NCBI RefSeq assembly: GCF_014066305.1
Contig: NW_023501040.1
Coordinates: 744,001-808,000 of the forward strand
Direction of reading: 5' to 3'
Source: Letharia columbiana
Taxonomy: Eukaryota; Ascomycota; Lecanoromycetes; Lecanorales; Parmeliaceae
DNA: 64,000 nucleotides
Shown here: piece after piece, positions 52,006-63,000 of the stretch
Numbering within the stretch: the first letter of the stretch is position 1
Layout: the number at the start of each line of letters is the position of its first letter
Made by a program: the position numbers and the translations under genes
Notes under the pieces: model-generated
Seen by the model: the letters and a program-made list of their open reading frames with translations, nothing else
What the model was told of the DNA's origin: nothing
Databases searched by the model: none

Positions 52006-55000
52006 CTAAGTATATATTAATAATATTTAGTTATTAATTCGACTCGATATAATATTATCTTAGTAAAAACTATCGCTAATAAGAAGTAAGTCGTATAGAT
52101 ACGAAGTATATATTAAGCTTATATTCGATAGCGCCTTTAAGCTTTATATTCTCTTTAAAGATTAACGCGATTAGGTTTATCTAATCGAGTTTAAATACGT
52201 TAAGTATATATTAAGTATATATAAAGCTAATATCTTATAGAGTTAAATCTATAAGCGACTCTTTAAATAGATATATAATTAATATAAAGGCTATCGCGTA
52301 AATTAGAGTATATATATTATATATATTAAGTTAACGCTAAGTAAATATATTAATCTTAACTTTATTATAGTCTATAAAACTTAATTCTATTATTATATAA
52401 GTAGAGTATACGTTAAATATAAGCTTATTATATATTATTATCTATTTATAAATATTTATATTTAACTTAAGAACTTATTTAATCTATCGAATTCTAAGTA
52501 TAATATAAACTTAGTATTTACTAAATCTACTCTCGTTTTCTTAAACGATTTCATAATTAATATTTAATCGCATTTAGCTTATATCGAGTATATACTAATA
52601 AAAGATTCTTAGTTAATCTCTTATAGAACTTTTAAGTCTACGCGTAAGCGTAAGATAAGTATATATAATCTTTATACTTTATATATACTAACTATATATT
52701 TAACGTAGCGACTTCTCTCTTTATCGCCACCATTCGAAGTCGCTTATCTCGAGCTCTTATAAAGATACTCGCTATCGTAAGTATACTCGTTTTATATTTA
52801 ATATATATTTAATATATATTAGTAGTTAAGAAGTTTAAAAGACTATTTAATAAGTAAAATTAGATATATACTTAGTATATATATTACTAACGCTAAGATT
52901 AGAATTTTATTACTTTTTTTATTTTATCTTTATTACTTAGATAGAGTATATACTATTAATAATACTAAGATACTATATATCTATCTTATATATATATAAA
53001 GCTTCTATCTAATATATACTATCTAATATAAATTTAACTTTTATTAGATAGCGTCTTTATATACGATTATTTATCTTTTTTTTTTTATTCTAATATATAT
53101 ATAGCTTATTCTCTATCTTCGTATTAAAATATTATATTAAGATACTTAATATTCATTACTCTCTTATATTAGACTTCGACTTAATATATATTAAGTAATA
53201 TTACTATTAACGAAAGTCGACTAATATATATTAAATGAAATTTATTACTTACTTATATCTAATATATATCTCTATTATAAATAATTAACTTTTATATCTA
53301 ATTAATTTTTAATATTAAGATATAAAATAGCTATTATTTTTAGCTAAGCTCGACTTATATTTTATATATACTAATCTTATACTTCGTATTTACGCTTATC
53401 TAACTTTTCTAATATATAGATAATTATTACTTTTTTAAATTCTCGAGCTTAAATAAAAGCTTAATAACCTTCTTCGTTATGAAATATAATACGTATTTTA
53501 TTCTCTTTTCACGTTATTAAAAAATTATTAGAAATTCTAAGAATACTAATAAATATTTGAAAATTAATAGTTAATAATATCTAAATAGATTTCTAATAAG
53601 AATACTTACTCTTAATAATTATTCGAATCTAATAAATAGGAAATTCGATAGAAGATTTTTAAATAAGTCTATTAGGGTTATACTAAGCGTATTTCGAAGT
53701 AATACTTTCTTAATCTTACGCGATAAAGATAAATTAAGCTATAGTCTTAGATAAAGTAGTTAACTAATATTAAGTATACGCTAATTTTATACTAGTTATA
53801 TAAGTTATATTCTAAATCTCTAGATTCTATAGCTTATAATCTAGCTTATATTCTTCTCTTTATCGCTTAAATTCGACGATTCTTTAACGCTTAGTCTATA
53901 TACGCTATATATATATTTCGTTATTAATTATCTAAGTCGAAGACGTATATATATATCTTTAATTTCTACTATTAGATATATTTTCTTATAATAAAAATAG
54001 CGATAATAGTATATACTCGATAGAAGTTAAGGTTACGTAATTTCTTATTAAAATCGATTAAAGAGATAAAGTAGTTTCGATAGATTAAGTATTAGTTAAG
54101 TTTATATTAGATTTATATTAATTATAACTAATATTAGTAATTAGATCTAAACTATTATAAGAGTTTTTAGAATTCTATAAAAGACTTAAATTTTAAATTC
54201 GTCGAGCGACTTATTACTGATTTCTATAATCTAAGATAAAAAGATTATTATTAGATAATTATATACGAAGTATATACTAAGTTAAAAAAATGAATTAATC
54301 TTATCTTTCTTTATTATAGATGCGATTATTCGTATAGTTTTACTATTATTTCTTTAGATTTAATTAATTTCTTACTATTTTATTATATTCTTTTTAGTAA
54401 ATATCTCTTATATATAACTTTTTAATTTATAATTATTAATATATATTTAGTATATATTTAGTATATAACTTATCGAAGGTAGATAGTAAGTTTAGATAGT
54501 TAATAATTGATAAAGTTATTATTATTAAAATAACTACTCTCTTTAATTTCTATGTTTTTTCGAGTATAATATTATTATTCGACTTTTACTTTGAAATTTT
54601 CTAGAGTAAGTTCTATAAGAATCTATAATACTCTTTTATTATTAATTTATAACTTAAGCTCGGAATAGATTACGTATATACTATTTATCTTCTCTATTAA
54701 ATCTTTTATATTTATCGCGTTTTAAATCTTATCGACTATAAAGCGAGCTAGGTATTTAAAAAATTTCTTAATAAAGTTATACTTAACGTGTACTTGATAG
54801 AAGATTAATATATATTAAAGATATTTATTTTATTATAACTTTAAATCTAGATTATATAGAAAGTCTTTAAATTCTATATTATATAAGTTAGTATATATTA
54901 TATTTAAGTAGAAGATATATTATACTTAACTCTTAACTTACTTTTTATTTATATCTATTATTATAATATAAAGATCTTAATTTATAGTAATATAAGTAAA

Positions 55001-57009
55001 GTTAATTAATCTTCGAGATACTTTCTTAAGTACTTTAAATATCTTTATAAATATTTTATAATAAGTAATATATATTTCGAGATTTATGAAAATATAATAA
55101 TAGATATTAGTTTCTACTTATAGTTAGTATATATTAATTATAAGTAGAGTATAAGCTATATCTACGATTAATATTCGCGTTTTATTCTATAAGCGAGAAA
55201 ATCTATATCTTTTCTTATATTATTTTAAAAGCTAGATTTATTTTTATATATTAAATATATTAAAAGATCTTAGCTTATATATATATATAGTATATAATTA
55301 TATGATACTCTTTATTAAAGTAAGTAATTAATTGAATCTATTAATCTTTACTATCTTTTAGCTAATTAAAAATATATTTACGCTAAATTTTTATTAAAGT
55401 ATTTATAAAGTTAAAATAAAGTATAAAGAAGTAATATATATTTATTATAAGCTACGTATCTGTTAAAGTTATACTAGATTTATACTTTAATAATCTCTAC
55501 TTTCGAATTAAAGTAGAAACTCGATCTTCGATATTTAGACTTTAATAAATCGCTTATAACGAATCTTTATTATATTTCTCTTTAAGACTCGCGAGAAATA
55601 GAGAAATAATAAAGCGCTTTAAGAATAATTAGTATATATATAGCGCTTACTTAATATATATTTAATTTATACATAGTTAGATTTAGTAAATTATACTTCT
55701 TAATAACCTCGATAATATTATCTATAATAGCGCTAGAGAGCTTAATTAAATATAGCGAATAATAAGAATATACTCCGCGTAAGACTAATATGAAAAATGA
55801 AAAGCGATCTTAATTATTTAAAATATAGAGATTAAATTATATATTATAGCTAAGTAACTCTATCTTATCTTATTTTTAGAGATAATTAAATATTATATAA
55901 ACTTAGTATATACTAAGTAGAGAATTAGAATAATAAGATATTTACTTATTATACTATTTATATCGTTATATTAAATAATCTATATAAGTATAATTCTCTT
56001 ATAGAGTTTATAATTTAAATTAAATAAGTTTTTATAAATAATTAAGATTTATATATATAGCCGTAGATAATAGATATCTTATTCGATATTATAATTTTAA
56101 GTTATTATTCTATAAATAACTAACGAAGATAATCTATAGATTATAAGTATATACTTAATATTTACTCTATATATACTTATATTATTTCGCTTAAATATTA
56201 TAGATAATTAATTTTAATATATCGTAATATTCGATTATAAACTTCTACGATATACGTCTTATATCTATTAATCTATAAAAAACGTATTATACTAATACTT
56301 AATTTTCATTTTAAAATATTTCTTAACTAAATAAGAGTAAAGTAAAGAATTAAATCTTTATTAAAGATTATTAATATTTATAATATTAACTCGATTATAC
56401 GCTTAGTATAAGATAATTATATTTCGATAAATATATTAATAATATTTAATTCTACTATATTTGAACGCTTACTTTTATATCGCTTTTCTCTTATTCTTTT
56501 TATTATTTTTAGCTAAAAATTATATCTTAATAGACTTTATTCGAGGGTAAATTATATTAATCTCTAAATGACTAAATTATATCTAGTCTTAATTAGTTAA
56601 GATATATTTAAACTAAATATATATAGAGCTTATTATAAATATATATTAATAAATTATCTCTTAAATACTCTTATAATTTTCTCTATCGAACTTCGATCTA
56701 GTATATATAAAATAAAGAATTTTATTTATACTTATCTTGAAATATTTAAATAGAATAATATAATCTTAAATCTTATTAGTTACTACTTTACGCTAACTAC
56801 TTTAATTAATAATAATACTTATCTTCTTAATTATATTTTATATATAATTAATATATATAAGTATTAATACGATATAGGTCTTATTATAGAAGTTAAATCT
56901 ATAAAGAGAGAAATAATAAACTTTAAGCCCTTTACTTCTAAGTTATCTTATTTATTATCGCTTTTATTAGAAGAATCTAATAAATAAAGCTAAGTTATTT
57001 ATTAGTATA

Positions 57010-57130
57010 TAAGTAAAGGCCTATGAATTAAATTCATGGAGTTGGATTTTTCATTTTTCTAAGTCAAATGGAGTTGGATTTTTCTAAGTCAAATGGAATT
57101 TTAGCCCTAGCCCTAAGTCAAATCGAACTC
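57010..57130 (+). repeat. Short tandem repeat at the block boundary
   Basis: Two to three imperfect units of GAGTTGGATTTTTC plus TAAGTCAAATG mark the sudden return to balanced composition. Confidence 0.6.
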
Positions 57131-57464
57131 TAATCGCTTGCTGTGCGTTTTTTGACCTACTTCCACTACTATAAAATTAATTTGATCTATGTAATATATA
57201 GGTATATATATACGGAGAGAGGCGCGCTAAGGCCTGATTAGGAAGGTGTATTGAGTGTGGAGGATTGATCCGTAATAATTGCCCACAAAAAATAGAGAAA
57301 GGCCATGTTCTTATGGTAAGAAGTATCGAAATATCGGAAAGAAATGGAGACAACGTGCTAATTAGTGGTGTGAATCTCACAATATCTCCTGCCGCAGTGA
57401 AATTTTTCGAATAATGAAATAGCTGTAGATATCGGATGGTTTTAATTCGTTCAAATATGCATTG

Positions 57465-58205
57465 GAGAGCATATGACGTGGGATCTTGGAGAGCTGAGCC
57501 GTGTTCTTGGTGCTGGGAGCCTTGTTGCCGCTTGGTTTCTCCGCAGTGTTCTCCGCATTTGCCTGTTGTAGTTCCTTCTCTTGCTCCTTCTCTTGTAGAG
57601 TATTAGACTGAGTGGCTAGCTGAGTGGCTGACTGAGTGGATGACTGATATGACGTGGGATCTTGGAGAGCTGAGCCGCGTTCTTGACGATGGTGGCCTTG
57701 TTACCGCTTGGTTTCTCCGCAGTGTTCTCCGCATTTGCCTGTTGTAGTTCCTCCTCTTATTTCTTAATGTAGTGGGGATGATAGGCTAAGTTGCAGTGGT
57801 GTTCTCCGCTTGCTGAGTGATGATTTGATGTGGAACCGTGGAGAGCATATGATGTGGGATCTTGGAGAGCTGAGCCGTGTTCTTGGTGCTGGGGGCCTTG
57901 TTGCCGCTTGGTTTCTCCGTAGTGTTCTCCGCATTCGCCTGCTGTATTGACTTCTCTTGCACTGGCTGAGTGGATTGGTGTGAGACCGTGGAGAGTAGGC
58001 CTGTTGTGTCACTGCTGCTGATGACTATCTCCGTAATATTCTCCGCATTTACCTGCTGTAGTGGTTCCTCCTCTTACTGAGTATCGGGCTGGTGTGAGAC
58101 CGTGGAGAGTAGGCCTGTTGTGTCACTGCTGCTGATGACTATCTCCGCAATATTCTCCGCAGTATTCTTCGCCTTCGCCTGTTGTAGATCCTCCTCTTGT
58201 TTAAC
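57465..58205 (-). pseudogene. Tandemly duplicated low-complexity coding-like region, not RIPped
   Basis: Two repeat units alternate. Unit A (about 105 bp) occurs at 57465, 57646 and 57841; unit B (about 85-100 bp) occurs at 57979 and 58093. Read on the minus strand in one frame, unit A gives ANAENTAEKPSGNKAPSTK then NTAQLSKIPHHML, and unit B gives ENITEIVISSSDTTGLLST then VSHQ. Unit sequences stay frame-compatible, so the repeats arose in a translated gene. TAA/TAG/TGA stops occur between some units, so the present gene looks broken. Gln/Asn/Ser/Thr-rich composition and lack of motifs prevent a functional call. Copies differ by few bases, so the duplication is recent and later than, or protected from, the RIP of the neighbouring block. 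Confidence 0.5.
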
Positions 58206-58210
58206 TGAGT

Positions 58211-58352
58211 GCGAGGGTACCGAGGGTAAATATATTTATATTGAAATTAGTAGAATTGATAGAATTAGTAGAATGGTGGAAGAAGAATAATTATATAAAT
58301 AGGTGGAAGGATTATTATTCAATCCCGAACGCGTCTAGTGTAATTATCATAT
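58211..58352 (+). repeat. Direct repeat R1, RIP-like copy
   Basis: About 140 bp matching 58699-58840 in the same orientation (GCGAGGGTACCGAGG against GCGAGGGGTACCGAAG; both contain TAGAATTGATAGAAT and end near ACGCGTCT). This copy carries TA where R2 carries CA (ATATAAATAG against ACACAAACAG). Confidence 0.75.
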
Positions 58353-58698
58353 TTTTAGAAGCTTCTTCTTAACGATGTTTAGGATTTAACACGCGTTAAG
58401 AGGCTTTAAAATAGAGTAGGAGAGGAAAACGCGTCTTGGAAGGTAGCATCGCTGGGTTGAAAGGCATTACCGCTGGCTTGGGAGGAGTATATAGGGAAGG
58501 ACGATGGCTGTGAATCCGTTCGGGCTCTTTTTGAGGGCCTTTTAACGCGTTTATGAGTAGTAGTAAGTAGCTGTTAGGCTGCGGCCTCGATTGCCAATAG
58601 TAGCGGATTCGCGGAGGGGTGGTCTGGGGGCGTTAGTAGGGGCTCTAAGAGGCGGGCAAAAGGGGTGTACGTGTTTAAAACGTTGAGTAACCTTTAGG
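58353..58698. other. Spacer between the direct repeats, no gene seen
   Basis: 346 bp of balanced composition, G-rich on the plus strand, with repeated ACGCG motifs (ACACGCGTTAAGAGG, AAACGCGTCTTGG, AACGCGTTTATG). No coding frame is supported. Confidence 0.4.
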
Positions 58699-58840
58699 CG
58701 AGGGGTACCGAAGACGATTGTGTTCATATTAATAGAATTGGTAGAATTGATAGAATGGTGAAAGAAGAATAGTTACACAAACAGATGGAAGGATTATTAT
58801 CCGATCTCGGACGCGTCTGATGTGACTACTATAATATTTG
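58699..58840 (+). repeat. Direct repeat R2
   Basis: Partner of 58211-58352, retaining CpA dinucleotides at the positions mutated to TpA in R1. Confidence 0.75.
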
Positions 58841-59340
58841 AATATCCATTTAATCTATTAATAGTAGGTTAAACTTTATAATTTTTACAGCGTTAGAAAG
58901 CGTAAAGCGAGCTTTATAATTTGAGGAATTATGAAGTAACTATATGTATCGCAAGCTGAGTACTTCGAAGTGTAAAACTTCTACATACAAATTTTTGATG
59001 AGGGAGGCGCGGGAGGGCTATCGGGCTGACTCAGCCGGTCTAATCAAAAAGCGTATAGGACCCGAATTTATGATTGGCTGCACATACAAATTCAAGGTTT
59101 CCAAGCTTAGCCCTACCTTATTCTATTATATATACTAATATACTAATATATTATATATATAATATAGATATAATATATATATAAGATATAAGTATTTTAA
59201 TATTATTTAATTATTAAATAATTTTCGCTATAATAGCGTTATAGACTTATTAAGTAGATATATTAGATATTATAATATATACTAGATATAAGTAAGAATA
59301 AAATTTTACGATAGATAAAAGAGAAAATTTTAAATTTATA
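58841..59340. repeat. Second short AT-rich segment
   Basis: Mixed sequence. 58940-59110 is of normal composition; 59115-59340 is strongly AT-rich with few CpA/TpG, like the main block. No gene accepted. Confidence 0.5.
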
Positions 59341-59467
59341 GGTGAGTTACCCCGCGCGGGCTAACGTCGCTAAACTGAATTTAATTTTCTTTACCCCCGA
59401 TGAGGTGCTGGCATATGCTGAGTGTATTCGTTTCACCTCGGACGAGGTGCATATACTTAGCATCTAC

Positions 59468-59500
59468 TCACCCCTACCGAACTTTTTTTCACCCCTGCCG
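59468..59500 (-). repeat. Right inverted repeat of the island
   Basis: 33 bp reading TCACCCCTACCGAAC, a T7 run, then CACCCCTGCCG on the plus strand, the complement of 29903-29934 apart from one C/T change and one run-length difference. Confidence 0.75.
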
Positions 59501-59549
59501 AGCTGTGAGCCCGAATGCAGCTTGACGCAAAAAATCTGGATTCGATAAG

Positions 59550-59644
59550 TGAGTTACTTGATAGAGCGAGGACACTAATAGATATTTCCACTCAGCGGCA
59601 TGTCGCTTGATTTTTTGGGGTCCCCCCCTTAATAAAGTAACTCA
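59550..59644. mobile_element. Possible 95-bp miniature inverted-repeat element
   Basis: TGAGTTACTT at 59550-59559 is matched by its exact reverse complement AAGTAACTCA at 59635-59644. Between them lie GGCATGTCGCTTGATTTTTT and GGGGTCCCCCCC. The same TGAGTTAC begins another stretch at 59343. The size fits a MITE or solo transposon end; chance is not excluded. Confidence 0.35.
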
Positions 59645-60087
59645 TTTCTGGAATCCACGAGTACTATACCGTATAATGCAGTCCACTTCCTTTCTCGCCC
59701 CGCCCGTGCTAACTATTCTTAGCCTAGTCTTCTCGATAACGTTGCCATGGCGAGACTTCTCATACAAAGATCAAGATTCGCTGATCACGGCTCGCTTTTC
59801 TGCATGGAGTAGTCACCAATGTAGAGCATCATTAGGGAACTGTTATCGAGCTTTGCATCCTGTCTTTTGATTGATTGATTGCTTGCTTTTATTCCGAAAA
59901 GCAAGATGATCATCAATTAGAACTAATGTAGAGTACGATTGATACTAATCTAAGCGATGACATTCACCCTATTCTATTTGCGCACCCGATCTCAATCCAA
60001 ACGATACGTTCAATTTCCTATCTATCTCCGCTGTATCTGCGTCGTCTGATGCTCCGTGTACCCTTTCCCTCTTTGCTAAGATCCTCA
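59645..60087. other. Intergenic between the island and the helicase gene
   Basis: Normal composition. An 87-codon plus frame (59607-59870) overlaps the inverted-repeat element and lacks features of a gene. The last 100-150 bases are probably the 3' UTR of the helicase on the minus strand. Confidence 0.4.
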
Positions 60088-63000
60088 TCATGTTCGATAT
60101 GATGCAGCACTAAAGGTCTGTGTCCGCATTGCTACCACGAAAGCGTCCTCGTCCAGGAATTTCTTAGGGTTCACGGGCTCAGGCTTTGGACTGGGTGGTA
60201 CTTCTCTTCCGCACTCGGGGCAATCAGGCCAGGTCGATGCCGAGTACTGATGGCCATGGACGCACTCTTTCAAGTTCCCAACCTTATGCACTGGCCAACT
60301 CCACCATATGCGCGTTGACCCCCGAGTGTACAGATTCCCCTGACGTCGCTCACCACTGAGCACCAGCTTGATTGCATTATAGGTCACAAGGAGCACTCCT
60401 GCAGTATCTGGGTAGGTCCGGCAAAGGCTGAGCGTCCGACGCAAAGAGTCTTCCACCTTCAAATTACTAGCTGCCCCAAGGTCTTTAAGTAGGATGTGGA
60501 AACACATCTGTATCAAACGGGTCTCGGCTTCAAGGCGTTTCAAGTTCTTGGTTTCGCATTCTGTGATGATGGTGTTCAAAGCTTTGATGTTGATGTTGGC
60601 CTCGTCTCTAGTCAACGCTTCTAAACCTTGGATCAGGACGGTAGTGTGCTCTGAATCATCACCCAGACTTCGTAGGGCGCCTAGCATCCTAAGGCTTTCT
60701 TCGACTATGATCAGTCTACTTCTGAAGAATAGCGCCTCGAAACGGAGTCGATAGCAAAGGTTGATATCCGGGAGATCGTCAACAGACACAGGAGAGATGC
60801 CTAGAAAGACTGCAAGCTTAGCTATGTCGTCTTCGAAGAGCTGCACGACTTGGTCTTTGAAGTCTCTGATGCTGCTTTGAGTTTCCTCTAATGTGTTCCC
60901 GCGGTAGCGTACCAGGTCGGCGTTGCTTCTACCTGCCAGGGGTCCCGGCCTCAGTCTTTCACGAAAGTCATTGAAGGTCTTGTCCAATTTTATCTTCCCG
61001 TCGTACAGTTGTTCCATGAACATATTCATCTTCCTACTAAGCTTGGTGTGCATCCGGTCGATATTCCCTTTGAAAGCTAGTAGCTGATGATGAAGAGCAT
61101 ACCGTCGGACTTTCTTGCAGCCTTTCCCGCAAGTCGGACAGGCCGAAACCATGTTCGTCACTTGACCTTTGGTATCACAATCAACCTTCTCAATATTTCC
61201 AGAGGTATCGAGGCGATAGATGTTAGTAAGGCCAAGGTGTCTGTCCAAAAACTCTACTTCGAAATGATGACCGCAAGGAAGGAAAATATATGTCTTCTGG
61301 GAAAGATCATGGTATCTGCATACAGGACATCCTGCCGGACACATCTCGCCACAAAGGCTTGGACATAGATGCCGACATGGTAGATAAACCTTGGTGCAGG
61401 GCTCATTGCAAGGGAGACGATTGCAAGGCAGGCAGCACATCGTGGAACATGAGCTTTTGTGAGGACAATCAGCCGGCCAGTCACATGGTCTGACACATGG
61501 GTCACATATGTGGCTGCATGGTCGTGAACAGCTACCATGGCCACAAGATCTTTTGCAAGGGAGCTGACAGGAAGGGCAATTGCCGCCGATATGACAATTC
61601 TCAGCACAACGGTGACCACATTTGAGTTCTTTGCCGCAGGGTGAGCTACACGGCGGATGTGATTTGTTGACAGTACATGTATGGCAAATGGCTCGGCAGT
61701 GGTGTCCACACTCTAATGGTTGATTGCACATCTCGTTACATTTCATGGGCTGATCCTTGGTCGAGCATACCGGCTGTTGTATATGTCCACAATCCAACCG
61801 GATGGGCTCCAAAAGGGTTTTGCAGATGATCTTGTCATCTTCTTGAGTTCCTCCGCAAGTCTGTACAGCCATGTGCCCGCACAGTAACGTAACAGAGGAG
61901 AGCTCGGACCCGCAGTCTTCACAAGGCTCGCCGCACTTTTTTGTACACCGGTGACCGCAAGCTTCATGGTGCCTTGGGCAAGGTTGAGCACAGCTGATCC
62001 GATCATGGAGAGCTGGCGCATGACATTTCAAGGTACAAGGGTGTCCACAAGGAAGTTTCGACCCACAAGGAACCTCACATTCCGGGATATCATACCACTG
62101 TTCCGGGCTCCGGACTTGGTAAACTTTGCCTGGATGTCTTGAACAGCATGCACGGAAAGCCGGTCCAATTCTTCGCTTGGCAGACAGATCCTTAGAAATA
62201 TGATTCCACATTGGTACGGCACTCATCAGTGTCGCATTACCGACGATGTAGAAGCCATTCTTGGCACGGCTGCAGCCAACGTTGATACGATTCGGGGTTT
62301 TGAGAAACCCAACACGGCTCTCGAAGTTGCTCCTCACTGTGCTGAGGATGACGATTTTGGACTCTTCCCCCTGAAAATTGTCAATTGTAGCCAGTCTCAA
62401 CATACTCGCGACGTTTATATCCGCTTTCGCCCCAAAAGAAGCTTCTTCTGGCTCCAATAGTCCTTCCAGTAACAGGCTCTCCCGATCTTTCTCACTTAGC
62501 CACAGAGAACACGTTCCGTTAAGGCGGTGGGTAAAAGCAGCAAGCTGTCCGTTGTAGGGGGTCAGTATGGTGATATCCTGATAGTCATATTCATTACTGT
62601 TGATCAAATATTCAACCAGTCCGACTACCATCTCAACCTCGAAAGCATTGGAAAATGATTTGGCCATCGACGATCCGGGGTCTGGAGTGTCTTCTGGCAT
62701 TCCGTGATCGAGCCACCATACCCGGTCCAACATGCCGGCAACTGGCTCACGAGAGCGCGCTACCTCATGGTCCTGCGAAGGACGTGGTCAGATACTTCTA
62801 CCAACCTTTACCAAAGCTGCAGCGATCCACATACCTGCAAAAATGGATATAGTGTCGCACGCATTAGATCGGCGATATCCGGGTGCATGCGCCGCTGCAA
62901 GTCCAGACGAGATGAGGCAATGGGCCGTACTCCGGGCGTTGATGGTACCATCATACGCTCCATCAAGGATTCATCTAAACGGTAAGAGGCCCCTATTGTC

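Larger units (their letters stand above)
30050..57010. repeat. RIP-mutated AT-rich block
   Basis: Composition changes abruptly near 30060 and 57010. Inside, A and T dominate, CpA and TpG are rare by eye while CpG and TpC persist (for example TTCGTCG, GCGCGT, TTCGCG), and TAA/TAG stops interrupt every frame. This is the expected product of repeat-induced point mutation (CpA to TpA, both strands) on transposon DNA. Outer parts (30.1-31.4 and 52.0-57.0 kb) are the most degraded and share a recurring AAGTATATATTAAG-type motif. The central part keeps more G and C. No tRNA, rRNA or intact ORF was found. A centromere or heterochromatic domain in such a block is possible but cannot be shown from sequence alone. 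Confidence 0.9.
29903..59500. mobile_element. About 29.6-kb inverted-repeat-bounded repeat island (candidate giant or composite transposon)
   Basis: Near-identical short inverted repeats mark both boundaries where ordinary gene-bearing DNA gives way to repeat DNA. Just inside each end a further 27-bp sequence starting GCATATGCTGA and ending CGTTTCACC occurs (29975-30001 and 59411-59437, 24 of 27 identical), this time in the same orientation, and a shorter relative lies at 29941-29969. The interior is a RIP-degraded core, a nested TIR-bounded element and a 57.0-58.8 kb segment that is not degraded. It may be one giant DNA transposon, a small transposon enlarged by later insertions, or flanking copies of a short repeat family. 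The boundaries are observed; the element interpretation is inference. Confidence 0.5.

Noticed and set aside
30050..57010. The AT-rich block as a centromere
   Set aside because: Possible in Pezizomycotina, but sequence alone cannot show it. The TIR pairs and duplicated module argue for transposon content, so it was not annotated as a centromere.
57100..57118. CCCTAGCCCTAAG, telomere-like repeat
   Set aside because: Only two imperfect units, embedded in a local tandem repeat that includes TAAGTCAAATG. No array, so not an interstitial telomere.
29895..59510. 8-bp target-site duplication for a hAT insertion
   Set aside because: The bases outside CAGGGGTG (GCCGGCGG on the left, CCGAGCTG on the right) match poorly. 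I do not claim a duplication.
59607..59870. 87-codon plus-strand ORF
   Set aside because: Starts inside the inverted-repeat element and has no recognisable domain. Not accepted as a gene.
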